Of a DNA stretch of 64,000 bases, positions 17,431-25,855 are shown one piece after another. Below the pieces are notes generated by a model. It had not been told where the DNA came from. It saw only the letters and a program-made list of their open reading frames with translations, and did no database searches. The number at the start of each line of letters is the position of its first letter. Position 1 is the stretch's first letter. Source of the DNA: CAWJNF01 sp963844235. GTDB taxonomy: Bacteria; Actinomycetota; Thermoleophilia; Gaiellales; Gaiellaceae. The stretch lies in NCBI GenBank assembly GCA_963844235.1, contig CAWJNF010000004.1, positions 1,116,001 through 1,180,000 of the forward strand, in the 5' to 3' direction. The position numbers and the translations under genes are program-made.

Positions 17431-18267
17431 ATGCCACTCGAGCCACTGGCCATCGGCGTCTGCAGCTGGTCGTTCCAGGTCACCAGCATCCCTGAGCTCC
17501 GGCGTCTCCTCGACGAAGTGGGGGTAAACGTCGTGCAGATCGCCTGCGGCGACCCGCACCACGCCGCCTGGGACGAGGGAGACGACATGCCCGAGGCCGC
17601 GCTGGCCGAGGGGTTCGATCTCACCAGTGCCATGCTCGGCTTCCCAGGCGAGGACTACACCACTCCGCAGACGATCCAGAAGACCGGCGGGTTCGGCGAC
17701 CCGGCCACCCGGCCCGAGCGGCTGGAGCGGCTCGCGTGGGCCCTGGACCGCACCCTCGCGCTCGGTCTGACCGGCCTGATGATGCACGCCGGCTTCCTGC
17801 CCGACCCCGGTGACCCCGACCGCAAGCCGTTCCTCGACACGCTCGGGACGGTCAGCGACATGGCTCAGGCGAAGGGGATCACGGTCGGCTTCGAGACCGG
17901 GCAGGAGACGGCCGACCTGCTGCGCCTGACCCTGGACGACCTGGCGTGTCCGAACCTGACGGTGAACTTCGACCCGGCCAACATGCTGCTCTACGACAAG
18001 GGAGATCCGATCCGAGCGGTCGAGATCCTCGGAGCCGACATCGGCAGCGTTCACGTGAAGGACGCGAACAGACCGACCACCCCGGGCCAGTGGGGTGAGG
18101 AGGTGCCGCTCGGTCAGGGCCAGGTGGACATCCCCAGGTTCGTACGGACGCTGGAGGCTGTCGGCTACACGGGGCCGTTGTGCATCGAGCGTGAGGTTGG
18201 CAACCAGCGGGAGCGCGTGGCCGACATCGCCCACGGCGTCCGCTTCCTTCGCGAGTGCCTCGCATAG
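17431..18267 (+). CDS. Sugar phosphate isomerase/epimerase (xylose-isomerase-like TIM barrel)
   Basis: A 278-residue AP-endonuclease-2-type TIM barrel, as in sugar epimerases and inosose or hydroxypyruvate isomerases. Metal-ligand positions are recognisable: GFETGQETA (Glu), NFDPANMLLYDKGDP (Asp), GSVHVKDANR (His) and a C-terminal CIEREVGNQ (Glu). AAGGAGG lies upstream of the ATG. It is monocistronic, divergent from the ATPase-ppk2 pair. Substrate unknown. Confidence 0.85.
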   Translation: MPLEPLAIGVCSWSFQVTSIPELRRLLDEVGVNVVQIACGDPHHAAWDEGDDMPEAALAEGFDLTSAMLGFPGEDYTTPQTIQKTGGFGDPATRPERLERLAWALDRTLALGLTGLMMHAGFLPDPGDPDRKPFLDTLGTVSDMAQAKGITVGFETGQETADLLRLTLDDLACPNLTVNFDPANMLLYDKGDPIRAVEILGADIGSVHVKDANRPTTPGQWGEEVPLGQGQVDIPRFVRTLEAVGYTGPLCIEREVGNQRERVADIAHGVRFLRECLA

Positions 18268-18473
18268 CCGGGGGCCGTCACGCACGCAAGCAGGCCTGCG
18301 TCAGACCCGGGTCCCATCGTCTCGCCAAGCTCGAACACCACGCAGAGGGACGCTACTCAAAGGGCGAAAGCCCTCTTCTGTCGCATTCCCTTTCGCAGGA
18401 CGCGGCCACCGCCTCTGACCTTCTCGCTCGCCACGGCTCGCGCCGACCAGTTCGGGTGCAACGTAGTCGGCGC

Positions 18474-18899
18474 TTAGCGAAACGCGCGACCGCCGAGCAG
18501 GCGAGAGAGAGCATCGAGTAGGCCGGCGAAGCCTGGGCTGTCGTCGAGCTCCCCAGCGTCCGGGCCGGCGCCATCGCCGGATGACTCGACGCGACGCCCG
18601 GCGTGCTCGAGTGTGAGAGACCAGTGGACGCCATCGCGGACGACACCGGCCGGCTCGAAGCGCTCACCTGGCTCGTAGCGCGGCGCCCAGCCCCAGACGC
18701 GCAGCTGCTCGATCGAAAGCCAGAACCGCTGCCATTGTGCGGCCGAAGGGGCCAGCCGCGTCTGCTCGAGGGCCTCGTAGCTCTCGTCAAAACTCTCGTA
18801 GACGAGTTGCTCGCCGTCCCACCAAGCGCCGTACGAAGGTCCGCCAAAACCGCCGTGATAGATCTCTAGCGCCGCCGGTGTAAGCCTGCTGTCGCGCAT
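18474..18899 (-). CDS. Hypothetical protein, 141 residues
   Basis: No family recognised. The sequence looks genuinely protein-like: YHGGFGGPSYGAWWDGEQLVYES, a Trp-rich middle (WQRFWLSIEQLRVWGWAP) and VHWSLTLEHAGRRV, ending in a short helix. The ATG at 18899 is preferred over a TTG one codon upstream. No signal peptide or membrane span. It is isolated within a gene-poor 1.5-kb stretch. Confidence 0.6.
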   Translation of the reverse strand: MRDSRLTPAALEIYHGGFGGPSYGAWWDGEQLVYESFDESYEALEQTRLAPSAAQWQRFWLSIEQLRVWGWAPRYEPGERFEPAGVVRDGVHWSLTLEHAGRRVESSGDGAGPDAGELDDSPGFAGLLDALSRLLGGRAFR

Positions 18900-19141
18900 C
18901 AAGACCTGAGCTTGGTACCGCCGAGGTCGGCCAGCGGCGAGGCGCAGCTGTTAGATACAGACACGGGCCTCCAGCCATCTCGGTCGAACGACGAGTGGTG
19001 TCGCCCACGCACAACGCGGACGGTCCAGCCAGGATGGCCGCGACGGGGTCTCCGAGCCGGCGCCGTAGGCGCCTCGCTCAGGCGCACGGCCAGCGTAGGC
19101 GTGCTCGGGCCACTCATAGCCCGGCGCGACGCAGAAAACGT

Positions 19142-19462
19142 TCACGTCGTCAGTTCTGCTGAAGCCGGACGAGCGTGACTCGGTGGGCGCTCGCCCTCAG
19201 GCACGAAGTCGCGAAGGTAGCTTGCGCCGCCGTTCCGGTACGCCTCGTACGCTTTGACAGCCTCGAAATCGTGGCGCCGCCGACCGGGGAAGAACCGCGC
19301 CGAGAACGTCGCCCAGTCGAGCCCTTCCCCTATTGGCAGAGCGGTTGTCCCTGGACCTGCAAGCGCCGGAGCGTCAGCATCCGAACGCCCACCGTCATCC
19401 TCCCAGGCGCTGGCGGCAGAGGCGCTTTCTGGCCGGTAGCTGAATGCTGTCTTACTCGCCAC
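19142..19462 (-). CDS. Small conserved-looking hypothetical protein, 106 residues
   Basis: The GTG at 19462 is preceded by GAGAGGTGA at good spacing. The N-terminal half is Ala/Ser/Gly-rich and low in complexity. The C-terminal half reads like a real domain: GLDWATFSARFFPGRRRHDF, then EAVKAYEAYRNGG. I do not know a named family for it. Upstream residues in the same frame (to 19585) lack a better start. It is one of the few convincing frames in an otherwise sparse region. Confidence 0.5.
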   Translation of the reverse strand: MASKTAFSYRPESASAASAWEDDGGRSDADAPALAGPGTTALPIGEGLDWATFSARFFPGRRRHDFEAVKAYEAYRNGGASYLRDFVPEGERPPSHARPASAELTT

Positions 19463-19747
19463 GAGACTCACCTCTCGACGGGTCTCGTCGACACCTTCGT
19501 AGGCCTCATGGTCGCATGCATGCGCTGCTCCTAACTCGATGGAAGGAAGGGAGAGCCGAAATCGAGCTCCCGTTGGTGCGTGCAACCAAGAGTGAAAGTC
19601 GAGACGACCCCCGGAGCCTCGGCGTCCCGGACTGCGCGCATGATCAGTATAGCAGCGTCCTCGTGACGGAGGTCACAAATGACGTAGGCGAACCGGGCTG
19701 CTTGGTGGCTGTCGAGCGTTACCTGTGGCTCGAGCGGCGGTCGAGGC

Positions 19748-20371
19748 TCACAGCGGCGGCGTATCGAGAGGCATCGCCTGCGGGGGCTGGGGAAGGGGGG
19801 GTAGCAGCAGGAGATGGCTCTCGACGATCGCTGCTGCGACGTCGGCGAGTTTGTGTCCGTTGCGCTGGGAGTGGGTGCGTAGCAGCTCGAAGGCCCTCTG
19901 CTGGTCGATGGCGTGGCGTGCCATGAGGATCCCCTTGGCCTGCTCGATCACGGCGCGGCGCCCGAACGCCCCCTGCAGATTGTGGTACTCGGCGAAGCGC
20001 TGCAGGGTGATGTCGATCGCGCTCTGCAGCTCTTCGGCGTCGGCATCGACGATGTAGGCGAAGACGCCGCGCCTGGCCGCCTCGTGGATGTAGGCGGGGT
20101 CTTTGGCGGAGAGGAGAGCGATCACGGGGCAGGTCGACGTGTGCACGATCTCCGCGATCAGCTCCAGTGCGTGCTCGGAGCTGAGCCCGAGCCCGACCAG
20201 CGCGACGTCGGGATGCTCCCTCGCGGTCACCGCCCCGACTTCTCTGACGTCGATCTCGCGGGCGATCACCTCATGGCCGAGACCGGCCACGACCCGGGCG
20301 AGCAGCTCGAGACGGTCCCTTCGTTCGTTCGCGATCAGGACGCGCAGGTGCGTGATGTCGTCGCTCGTCAT
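19748..20371 (-). CDS. ANTAR-domain response regulator (RNA-binding antiterminator)
   Basis: A 207-residue two-component output protein with an N-terminal receiver-like domain (residues ~10-125: LRVLIANERRDRLELLARVV, PDVALVGLGLS, CPVIALLSAKD). It is followed by a linker helix and an ANTAR domain (~135-190: RRAVIEQAKGILMARHAID, then AFELLRTHSQRNGHKLADVA). ANTAR proteins bind paired RNA hairpins to prevent termination. The receiver's acidic pocket is degenerate: the usual Asp at the end of beta3 appears as Gly-Leu-Gly, so it may be a pseudo-receiver. No histidine kinase is adjacent. Targets unknown. Confidence 0.88.
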   Translation of the reverse strand: MTSDDITHLRVLIANERRDRLELLARVVAGLGHEVIAREIDVREVGAVTAREHPDVALVGLGLSSEHALELIAEIVHTSTCPVIALLSAKDPAYIHEAARRGVFAYIVDADAEELQSAIDITLQRFAEYHNLQGAFGRRAVIEQAKGILMARHAIDQQRAFELLRTHSQRNGHKLADVAAAIVESHLLLLPPLPQPPQAMPLDTPPL

Positions 20372-20624
20372 CGCCCCCGAACGGCAGCGACCAGGATGGA
20401 CAAGCTCAGTTTAGCGACCGCCCTGGTTCCAGTCCGTCGCGCCATCGTTCGAACCGGCTGCCTGCTACACTTTCTTGTGCAGGCTGTAACAATCGGCTTG
20501 TATAGAGGTGTGCGGGCCACAAGAATCGGCCCGCCAAGATCCATCCCTCAGCAACTGGGTCGGAACCGTCCACGTCGACCGGAACGGTAGGTCGGCGATG
20601 AGTCGAACGAGGGAGGGATCTACG

Positions 20625-20870
20625 ATGGAGATGCGGATCGTGGTGCCTGACGCCACGAGTGCTAGCGCGCTCGCGGAGCGACTGACCGCAGCCTTCGGCG
20701 CCCATAAGATCTCGCGCCCGAGCGGCCCGGAAGTCGGGGTGAAGGTCGGGCGCCACTCCGACCGGGCCGTCCTACGCGTACTCGACGCGGTCGACAGGTG
20801 GCTCGACCACACCGGAGCCGGCTTCGCCGACCTGCGGCTCGGCAAGCGCTCCTACCGGTTCACCAGATGA
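20625..20870 (+). CDS. Small hypothetical protein, 81 residues
   Basis: The start ATG at 20625 is preceded by GAGGGA. The sequence has an alternating strand-helix look (MRIVVPDATSASALAERLTA, then helix DRAVLRVLDAVDRWLDHTG), with a basic C-terminus RSYRFTR. No family recognised and no signal peptide or membrane span. It could be a small ferredoxin-like or BON-like regulatory fold, but nothing proves this. It is divergent from the ANTAR gene. Confidence 0.55.
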   Translation: MEMRIVVPDATSASALAERLTAAFGAHKISRPSGPEVGVKVGRHSDRAVLRVLDAVDRWLDHTGAGFADLRLGKRSYRFTR

Positions 20871-20988
20871 GCCCGCTCGAGAGCTGGCAACGACCGAGCA
20901 GCGATCCGCGCTAGTTCGCCGGCGCGGGCGAGTCCGGTGCTCTCGCGGGCCGGACGGAGGCGTCGTCCCCCATGGGGAAGGAGCCCCG

Positions 20989-21162
20989 GTGAACCTCGAT
21001 CGAGCGTATCCGAGCACGATCGACCAACAGACGACCCCGACACACTCGGGCTACTGGCTGGAGCACAGCGGAGGCTTCCAGGTCATCGGTCCCAACGGCG
21101 GCTCGGTCGCGAGGCGGCGCGTCTCGGACTTCGCCGGTGAGCTGTTCGCCCCCGTCGGCTGA
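20989..21162 (+). CDS. Very small protein, 57 residues
   Basis: GTG at 20989 is preceded by AAGGAG at ideal spacing, and the frame closes with TGA at 21160-21162. The centre reads GYWLEHSGGFQVIGPNGGSV, with conserved-looking aromatic and glycine positions like a short beta-barrel (PRC/SH3-like) motif common in thermoleophilial small proteins (impression, not proven). It lies about 120 bp after the 81-residue protein on the same strand. Confidence 0.5.
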   Translation: MNLDRAYPSTIDQQTTPTHSGYWLEHSGGFQVIGPNGGSVARRRVSDFAGELFAPVG

Positions 21163-21203
21163 ACCGTTCCGTGAGACGAAGCGGCGCGGCGAGATCGACG
21201 GGT

Positions 21204-21521
21204 CTACGACCCGTCCGCGAGCCGAACGTCGGTGAGCTCCCACCCGACCGTATCGTCGGTCTCGACCGTGACCGTGGCCGTGTAGATCACGTCCTGGTCG
21301 TTCTCGACCGCGGTGACGTCGCACTCGAACGTGCTGCCGACCTCGACGGACGCGTCGTCGGGGCAGTCGACGCCGGAGACGTCGACGCCCACGGCGGCGA
21401 CCTCCTCCGGAATTTGCTCGTTCAGCTTGTCCTCGATGCTGCCGATCGTGAGGCTGCCGCCACAGGCCGCGAGGAAGCAGGCTGCCGGTAGGGCCAGGAG
21501 CACGAGACGGCGACGGCTCAT
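21204..21521 (-). CDS. DUF4333-type secreted lipoprotein
   Basis: A 105-residue exported protein: MSRRR, a hydrophobic signal segment, and lipobox LAAC, so it is anchored to the membrane outer face through the lipidated Cys. The mature part (SIEDKLNEQIPEEVAAVG, VDCPDDASVEVGSTFECDVT) matches the actinobacterial DUF4333 pattern with its two conserved cysteines, probably disulfide-bonded. The frame runs far upstream without a real start; the ATG at 21521 gives the signal peptide. Role unknown. It lies 196 bp after the GMC operon on the same strand. Confidence 0.8.
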   Translation of the reverse strand: MSRRRLVLLALPAACFLAACGGSLTIGSIEDKLNEQIPEEVAAVGVDVSGVDCPDDASVEVGSTFECDVTAVENDQDVIYTATVTVETDDTVGWELTDVRLADGS

Positions 21522-21717
21522 CGCCCGGATCTTAGAGCGCGTAACAGAAAGAAGACCGCCCGGCTGGGTGCGATGGCTGCGACCGAGGCAAGGACGCAGG
21601 GAGCGTGCGTATCCGGAGGATACGTGCGCGACCGAGGACACAGCATCGGGCCAGCCCAGCGCAGCCAGACGGCGCAGTGCTTCATTCTGTTGGGCGCTCC
21701 TTATAGACACGTGGTGA

Positions 21718-22143
21718 TCACACTCTCGGCGTCGGGCGGTAGATGGGCCCTCGCTCGTACATCCGCTCCAGCAGGCCCTCGTCCGCGTAGTCGGGATAGG
21801 TGTCGACGACGATCGGCTCGGGCACCTGGCCGGGGTAGCCGAGCAGGCGCTTGACCTCCGGATGCAGGTAGTAGCCGGCCACGACGGCCGTGACGAGCGC
21901 GTCGTAGGCGGAGGGATCCTCGGCGCGCACGGTCTCGACCCACGCGATCGCGTCGTCCACGGCGGCGGCGGCCGCCAGGGCACGACCGAGATCGCCGGCG
22001 AGATCGGGACGCGAGGTCAGGACGACGTCGAGCTGCCGCCCCCCGATGTCGAGGCTGCTCGGCGCAGGCATGCCGTCCACCCCCGGGATCAGACCGTCGG
22101 CCAGTCGGGCAAGCCGCTCGCGGAGAACGTCGTCGAGGCTCAC
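21718..22143 (-). CDS. GMC oxidoreductase small partner (gluconate 2-dehydrogenase subunit 3-like)
   Basis: A 141-residue helical protein whose start overlaps the stop of the GMC oxidoreductase by 4 bp. Size, position and the VVAGYYLHPEVKRLLGYPGQ segment fit the small subunit usually paired with GMC dehydrogenases. It lacks an evident twin-arginine signal. It may assist folding or docking of the flavoprotein; that function is inferred from context. Confidence 0.6.
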   Translation of the reverse strand: MSLDDVLRERLARLADGLIPGVDGMPAPSSLDIGGRQLDVVLTSRPDLAGDLGRALAAAAAVDDAIAWVETVRAEDPSAYDALVTAVVAGYYLHPEVKRLLGYPGQVPEPIVVDTYPDYADEGLLERMYERGPIYRPTPRV

Positions 22144-23756
22144 ACGGGCACCCGCTGCCCGGAGCGCCGCTCGACGAGGCCGTCCGCAAAGCGCAGCGCC
22201 AGGGAAGAGATCGTATTCGTCGGGTTTACGCCGCCGGAGGTGACGAACACGCTTCCGTCCACGACGTACAGGTTGTCGACCTCGTGCGTCTTACCCCAAG
22301 GGTTGACGACGGAGGACGCCGGATCGCGCCCCATCCGCGCGGTCCCCAGGATGTGCCACCCGGCGTCGCGCATCGGGCTCAACGCGTCGACCCTCGAGGC
22401 GCCCGCCTCGAGCAGCGACTCACGGGCGCGCGCGACATGGAAGTCGAGCAGCCGGCGTGAGTTCTCGGCTGTCGTGTACACGATCCTCGGCGCGGGCAGG
22501 CCGGCGGCGTCGACCAGCTCTGCGTCGAGCTCCACCCGGTTGCGCTCCTCGGGGAGGTCCTCGCCGAAAATCCCCCAGCTCAGGCAGTGACCGAAGCGCT
22601 CCTTGACGAGGCGGTGGTGGCCTTCACCCCAGACCGCCTCGCCTGCCCGCGCCGGCATGGCCGCGTTCAGCGGGCCGCCGGTCGACGGGGCCATGCTCCA
22701 TTTCGCACCGCGCGCGAACCCCCGGCTCGCGTCGGTCTCGTAGAACTCGAGGCAGTGGATGCGCGAGCCGACGTTCCCTTTCCACGTCTCGAAGAATCGC
22801 TCGAACACGCCGGTGACGACGGCGAACGGGTGCATCATGAGTCGCCGCCCGACGAGGCCGCTCGTGTTCGCCAATCCATCGGGGAACTCCGGGCTCGCCG
22901 AGACGAGCAGCAGGCGCGCGGTGCCGATCGCGTTCGCCGCGAGCACGACGACGTCCGCCTCGGCGACGTGCATCGCCCCGTCCTCGTCGACGTACTCAGC
23001 GCCGCGTGCGAGGCTTCCCGGGCCCATGACGATACGCGTCACGCGGGCGCCCGTCACCACGCGGGCTCCGCGGTCGATCGCCTGCGGCCAGTGCGTGATG
23101 TCGGTCGATGCCTTCGCGCCCTCGGGGCAGCCCTGCATGCACGATCCCCACTGCGCGCACGGATGGCGACCCCGGTACGGCGCGGAGAGGATCGCGTTCG
23201 GGGCCGGCCACCAGTGCCAGCCGAGCCGGTCGTGCGCCCGGACGACGTCGATGATCCCGTCACCGAGCGGGAGCGCCGGCAGCGGGAGATCCGCTCCCTC
23301 GGGGTAGGCCGGATCGCCGGCCAGCCCCGACACGCCGACCTCGCGCGCGATGCGGTCGTAGAAAGGCTCGAGGTCCTCGTACGTCAGCGGCCAGTCATCG
23401 CCGACGCCGTCGAGCGTCCTGACGCGGAAGTCCGACGGCGTCATGCGGGGCCAGTCGCCGGTGTAGAGGATCGTCGAGCCCCCCACGCCGTTGAACATCA
23501 GCGGCACGATGTCGGACTCGTCCGAGTTGATCGGGTAGTCGGCCGGGTTCCGCCGCACGTTCGGGTCGGGAGACCACTGCCTCTGCGCCTGCAGCTCCCA
23601 GTCGAGCTTCGGGCCCGGATAGTCGGCCCGGTCCGGCCAGTGCCCCTGCTCGAGGCAGATGACCCGGAAGCCTGCCTCCGCCAATCTGCGCCCGACCACG
23701 CCCCCCGCGGCTCCTGCTCCGACGACGAGGACGTCGGCGCGGTCCGGGGTGCTCAC
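22140..23756 (-). CDS. GMC family FAD-dependent oxidoreductase
   Basis: About 538 residues of a glucose-methanol-choline oxidoreductase that oxidises an alcohol with FAD. Signatures are the ADP-binding VLVVGAGAAGGVVGRRLAEA, the GMC segment VGGSTILYTGDWPRM and the C-terminal GWHILGTARMG with catalytic His and GVNPTNTISSLALR (Asn). An internal segment CAQWGSCMQGCPEGAK carries three cysteines, as in the sugar and sorbosone-type dehydrogenases. GTG at 23756 overlaps the upstream stop as GTGA. Substrate unknown; its operon partners suggest an amino-alcohol (inference). Confidence 0.88.
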   Translation of the reverse strand: MSTPDRADVLVVGAGAAGGVVGRRLAEAGFRVICLEQGHWPDRADYPGPKLDWELQAQRQWSPDPNVRRNPADYPINSDESDIVPLMFNGVGGSTILYTGDWPRMTPSDFRVRTLDGVGDDWPLTYEDLEPFYDRIAREVGVSGLAGDPAYPEGADLPLPALPLGDGIIDVVRAHDRLGWHWWPAPNAILSAPYRGRHPCAQWGSCMQGCPEGAKASTDITHWPQAIDRGARVVTGARVTRIVMGPGSLARGAEYVDEDGAMHVAEADVVVLAANAIGTARLLLVSASPEFPDGLANTSGLVGRRLMMHPFAVVTGVFERFFETWKGNVGSRIHCLEFYETDASRGFARGAKWSMAPSTGGPLNAAMPARAGEAVWGEGHHRLVKERFGHCLSWGIFGEDLPEERNRVELDAELVDAAGLPAPRIVYTTAENSRRLLDFHVARARESLLEAGASRVDALSPMRDAGWHILGTARMGRDPASSVVNPWGKTHEVDNLYVVDGSVFVTSGGVNPTNTISSLALRFADGLVERRSGQRVPV

Positions 23757-25099
23757 GCGAGAAACAGGAACTGGTCGCGCTCCCAGTCCGTCACCTCGTC
23801 GTGCCACTCGGCGGTCCCGTAGCCCGGTACCGCCGCGTGAGCCTTCTGCACCTCGTGGCGCTTCAGAGCCAGGAATGCCTTGACGAACTCCGGGTGGAAC
23901 GCGTCCTTCACCACGCTGTCGCTCTCGAACGCCTCGAGCGACGCCTCGAGCGTCGCGGGAAGGAGCTCGAGGTCGTCGAGCTGGTAAGCGCTCGTCGCCA
24001 GCGGCTCAGGCGGTTCGATCTGCCTGCGGATCCCGTCGAGCATGGCGACGAGCATGCCCGCGAAGCCGAGGTACGGGTTCGATGCCCCCGACCCGAGCCG
24101 ATTCTCGATGTGGGTGTGGTCGCCGCGGCCAGCCTTGACCCGCACCGCGACGGAGCGGTTCTCGAACCCCCAGGTGACGCTGGCGGGCGCGTAGGTGCCC
24201 TTGCGGTAGCGCTTCGGGCAGTTGACGGTCGGCCCCAGAAAGGCGCTCAGCGCGGCTGCGTGCTCGAGCAGCCCGCCAACGGCCCAGTGGAACTCCTGCG
24301 TCAGCACGCCCTCGACGGCGTCCCAGAGAATGTTGCGAGCGCCGTCGTACAGGCTCACGTGGAGATGGCTGCTCGAGCCGCTCTGCCCGACGAACGGCTT
24401 CGTCATGAAGCTTGCAATCAGGCCGTGCTGAGCGGCGATTTCCTTGGCGTACGTCTTGTACGTGAAGTTGTCGTCGCCTGCCGCGAGGCCCTCCACGGCG
24501 CCGAAGGTGAGCTCGTACTGCGTCGGCCCCCACTCGTGGTTGAGCGTCCGCGGCGAAAGCCCGAAGGCCTTCAGGTGGCGCACGACCTGCTGCAGGACAG
24601 GGAGGCGCTGGTTCGTCAACGTCGTCGTGATGGGGGTGCCGCCGAAGGGGGGCTGCCCGGTGTCCTCGCCGAGGAGGTAGAACTCGTACTCGGCCTGCAT
24701 CCGGGCCGTAAGCCCCTCGGCGGCCGCCCCCTCGATTTGACGCTGCAGCACCCGCCTGGGGCCGGCCTCGACGGGCCGTCCGTCCGAGTAGTGCATGTCG
24801 CAGATCACGCGCGCCTGCCGTTCGACGTGAGGCAATACGGTGAACGTCGACAGGTCCGGGCGCATCGACAGGTCGGCGAAGGTCAGGTCCTCTCCGAATC
24901 CCGTGCCGGTCGCGACCCAGCACTCGTGGTCCCAGCAGTAGATGTCGCTCACGAGTGCGAGCCCGGTCTCGACGCAGGACCAGAAGTGCTCCGCCGTCAC
25001 GGTCTTCCCGCGCGAGACGCCGTTGAGATCGGGCGTCTCGAGCCGGATGAGCTCGATGCGGTGCTGCTCCAGCAGGCGCTCGACGACCTCGCGGTCCAT
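23753..25099 (-). CDS. Glutamine synthetase family ligase
   Basis: A 448-residue GS-fold ATP-dependent ligase, probably forming a gamma-glutamyl amide rather than glutamine. Visible are the N-terminal LETPDLNGVSRGK, the QAEYEFYLL metal motif, HEWGPTQYELTFG, GSSSHLHVSLYDG, and the C-terminal NRSVAVRVKAGRGDHTHIENRLG with the ENR metal ligands. Its start is coupled to the amidase gene (TGATG) and its stop to the GMC gene (GTGA). The primary GlnA regulatory adenylylation loop is not evident. A second GS-like gene is at 42389-43783. Confidence 0.88.
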   Translation of the reverse strand: MDREVVERLLEQHRIELIRLETPDLNGVSRGKTVTAEHFWSCVETGLALVSDIYCWDHECWVATGTGFGEDLTFADLSMRPDLSTFTVLPHVERQARVICDMHYSDGRPVEAGPRRVLQRQIEGAAAEGLTARMQAEYEFYLLGEDTGQPPFGGTPITTTLTNQRLPVLQQVVRHLKAFGLSPRTLNHEWGPTQYELTFGAVEGLAAGDDNFTYKTYAKEIAAQHGLIASFMTKPFVGQSGSSSHLHVSLYDGARNILWDAVEGVLTQEFHWAVGGLLEHAAALSAFLGPTVNCPKRYRKGTYAPASVTWGFENRSVAVRVKAGRGDHTHIENRLGSGASNPYLGFAGMLVAMLDGIRRQIEPPEPLATSAYQLDDLELLPATLEASLEAFESDSVVKDAFHPEFVKAFLALKRHEVQKAHAAVPGYGTAEWHDEVTDWERDQFLFLA

Positions 25100-25758
25100 C
25101 AGGCCTCTGGCAGCCAGGTGAGGACGGTATCGGCGGCGGCCACCCAGCCGAACTTCAACGCGAAGTTCTCGAGCGTGGCGGCATGCAGATGAGGCGCGTA
25201 CGAGGAGACCGCGTCGGCCACCACCGTCGTCCTGTAGCCGTGATGGAACGCCTCGCGCGCGGTTTCCTCGACGCAGATCTGCGTGACCGTGCCCGCGACG
25301 ACGAGCGAGCGGATGCCGTGTGTCCGGAGGTGGTCGTCGAGCTCGGTGCCGTGGAACGACCCGTACCCGAACTTGTCGACGACGAGGTCGTCAGGGAAGG
25401 GCGCGAGCTCGTCGACCACGGCCGCGCAGTCCAGTGGGCCTTGAATGTCGTCGTATGTCCTCATGTGGCCGGGCCAGCAGGCACGGGTGTCCGGGTGGCA
25501 CTCGGGCGACCAGAGCCACATGAGGCAGTCGGCCTCGTAGGACAGGAACCGCGTGTAGACGACCGGGCGGCCGCGTGAGCGGAAGGCGTCGATCAGACGG
25601 CGCTGGACCGGGATGGTGGCACGTGCGTCGGGCACCTCGAGCGGCGCGCCGGCGCGCACGAAGTCGTTCTGCATGTCGACGACGAGTAGCGCCGGATCGG
25701 CGACCCGCTCGGCAGCAGCGAGCTGGGCGGCGACGATCGGCTTGGGCGGTGCGCTCAC
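25099..25758 (-). CDS. Isochorismatase-like cysteine hydrolase
   Basis: A 219-residue cysteine hydrolase with the triad visible: Asp in LLVVDMQNDFV, Lys in DLVVDKFGYGSF, and Cys in TVTQICVEETAREAF, plus the cis-peptide position before the Cys. Members cleave amides such as N-carbamoyl compounds, ureidoacrylate or nicotinamide. GTG start at 25758. It is the first gene of the minus-strand operon leading through GS-like ligase, GMC oxidoreductase and small partner, so its substrate is likely an amide linked to that pathway. Confidence 0.88.
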   Translation of the reverse strand: MSAPPKPIVAAQLAAAERVADPALLVVDMQNDFVRAGAPLEVPDARATIPVQRRLIDAFRSRGRPVVYTRFLSYEADCLMWLWSPECHPDTRACWPGHMRTYDDIQGPLDCAAVVDELAPFPDDLVVDKFGYGSFHGTELDDHLRTHGIRSLVVAGTVTQICVEETAREAFHHGYRTTVVADAVSSYAPHLHAATLENFALKFGWVAAADTVLTWLPEA

Positions 25759-25814
25759 GGGAAGCCAATCTTGACACGTCGCTCGCTACGTCCAAGTAGG
25801 CTCATTCGAAGAGC

Positions 25815-25835
25815 GGGCCGGACATGTCCCGGCCC
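25815..25835. terminator. Intergenic palindrome
   Basis: GGGCCGG-ACATGT-CCCGGCCC forms a strong imperfect stem between divergently transcribed genes, just before the epimerase ribosome site. It resembles the hairpin at 38025-38045. Being at a divergent start, it is more likely a REP-like palindrome than a terminator. Confidence 0.35.
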
Positions 25836-25855
25836 TATACCGGAAGGCGTGCTGG

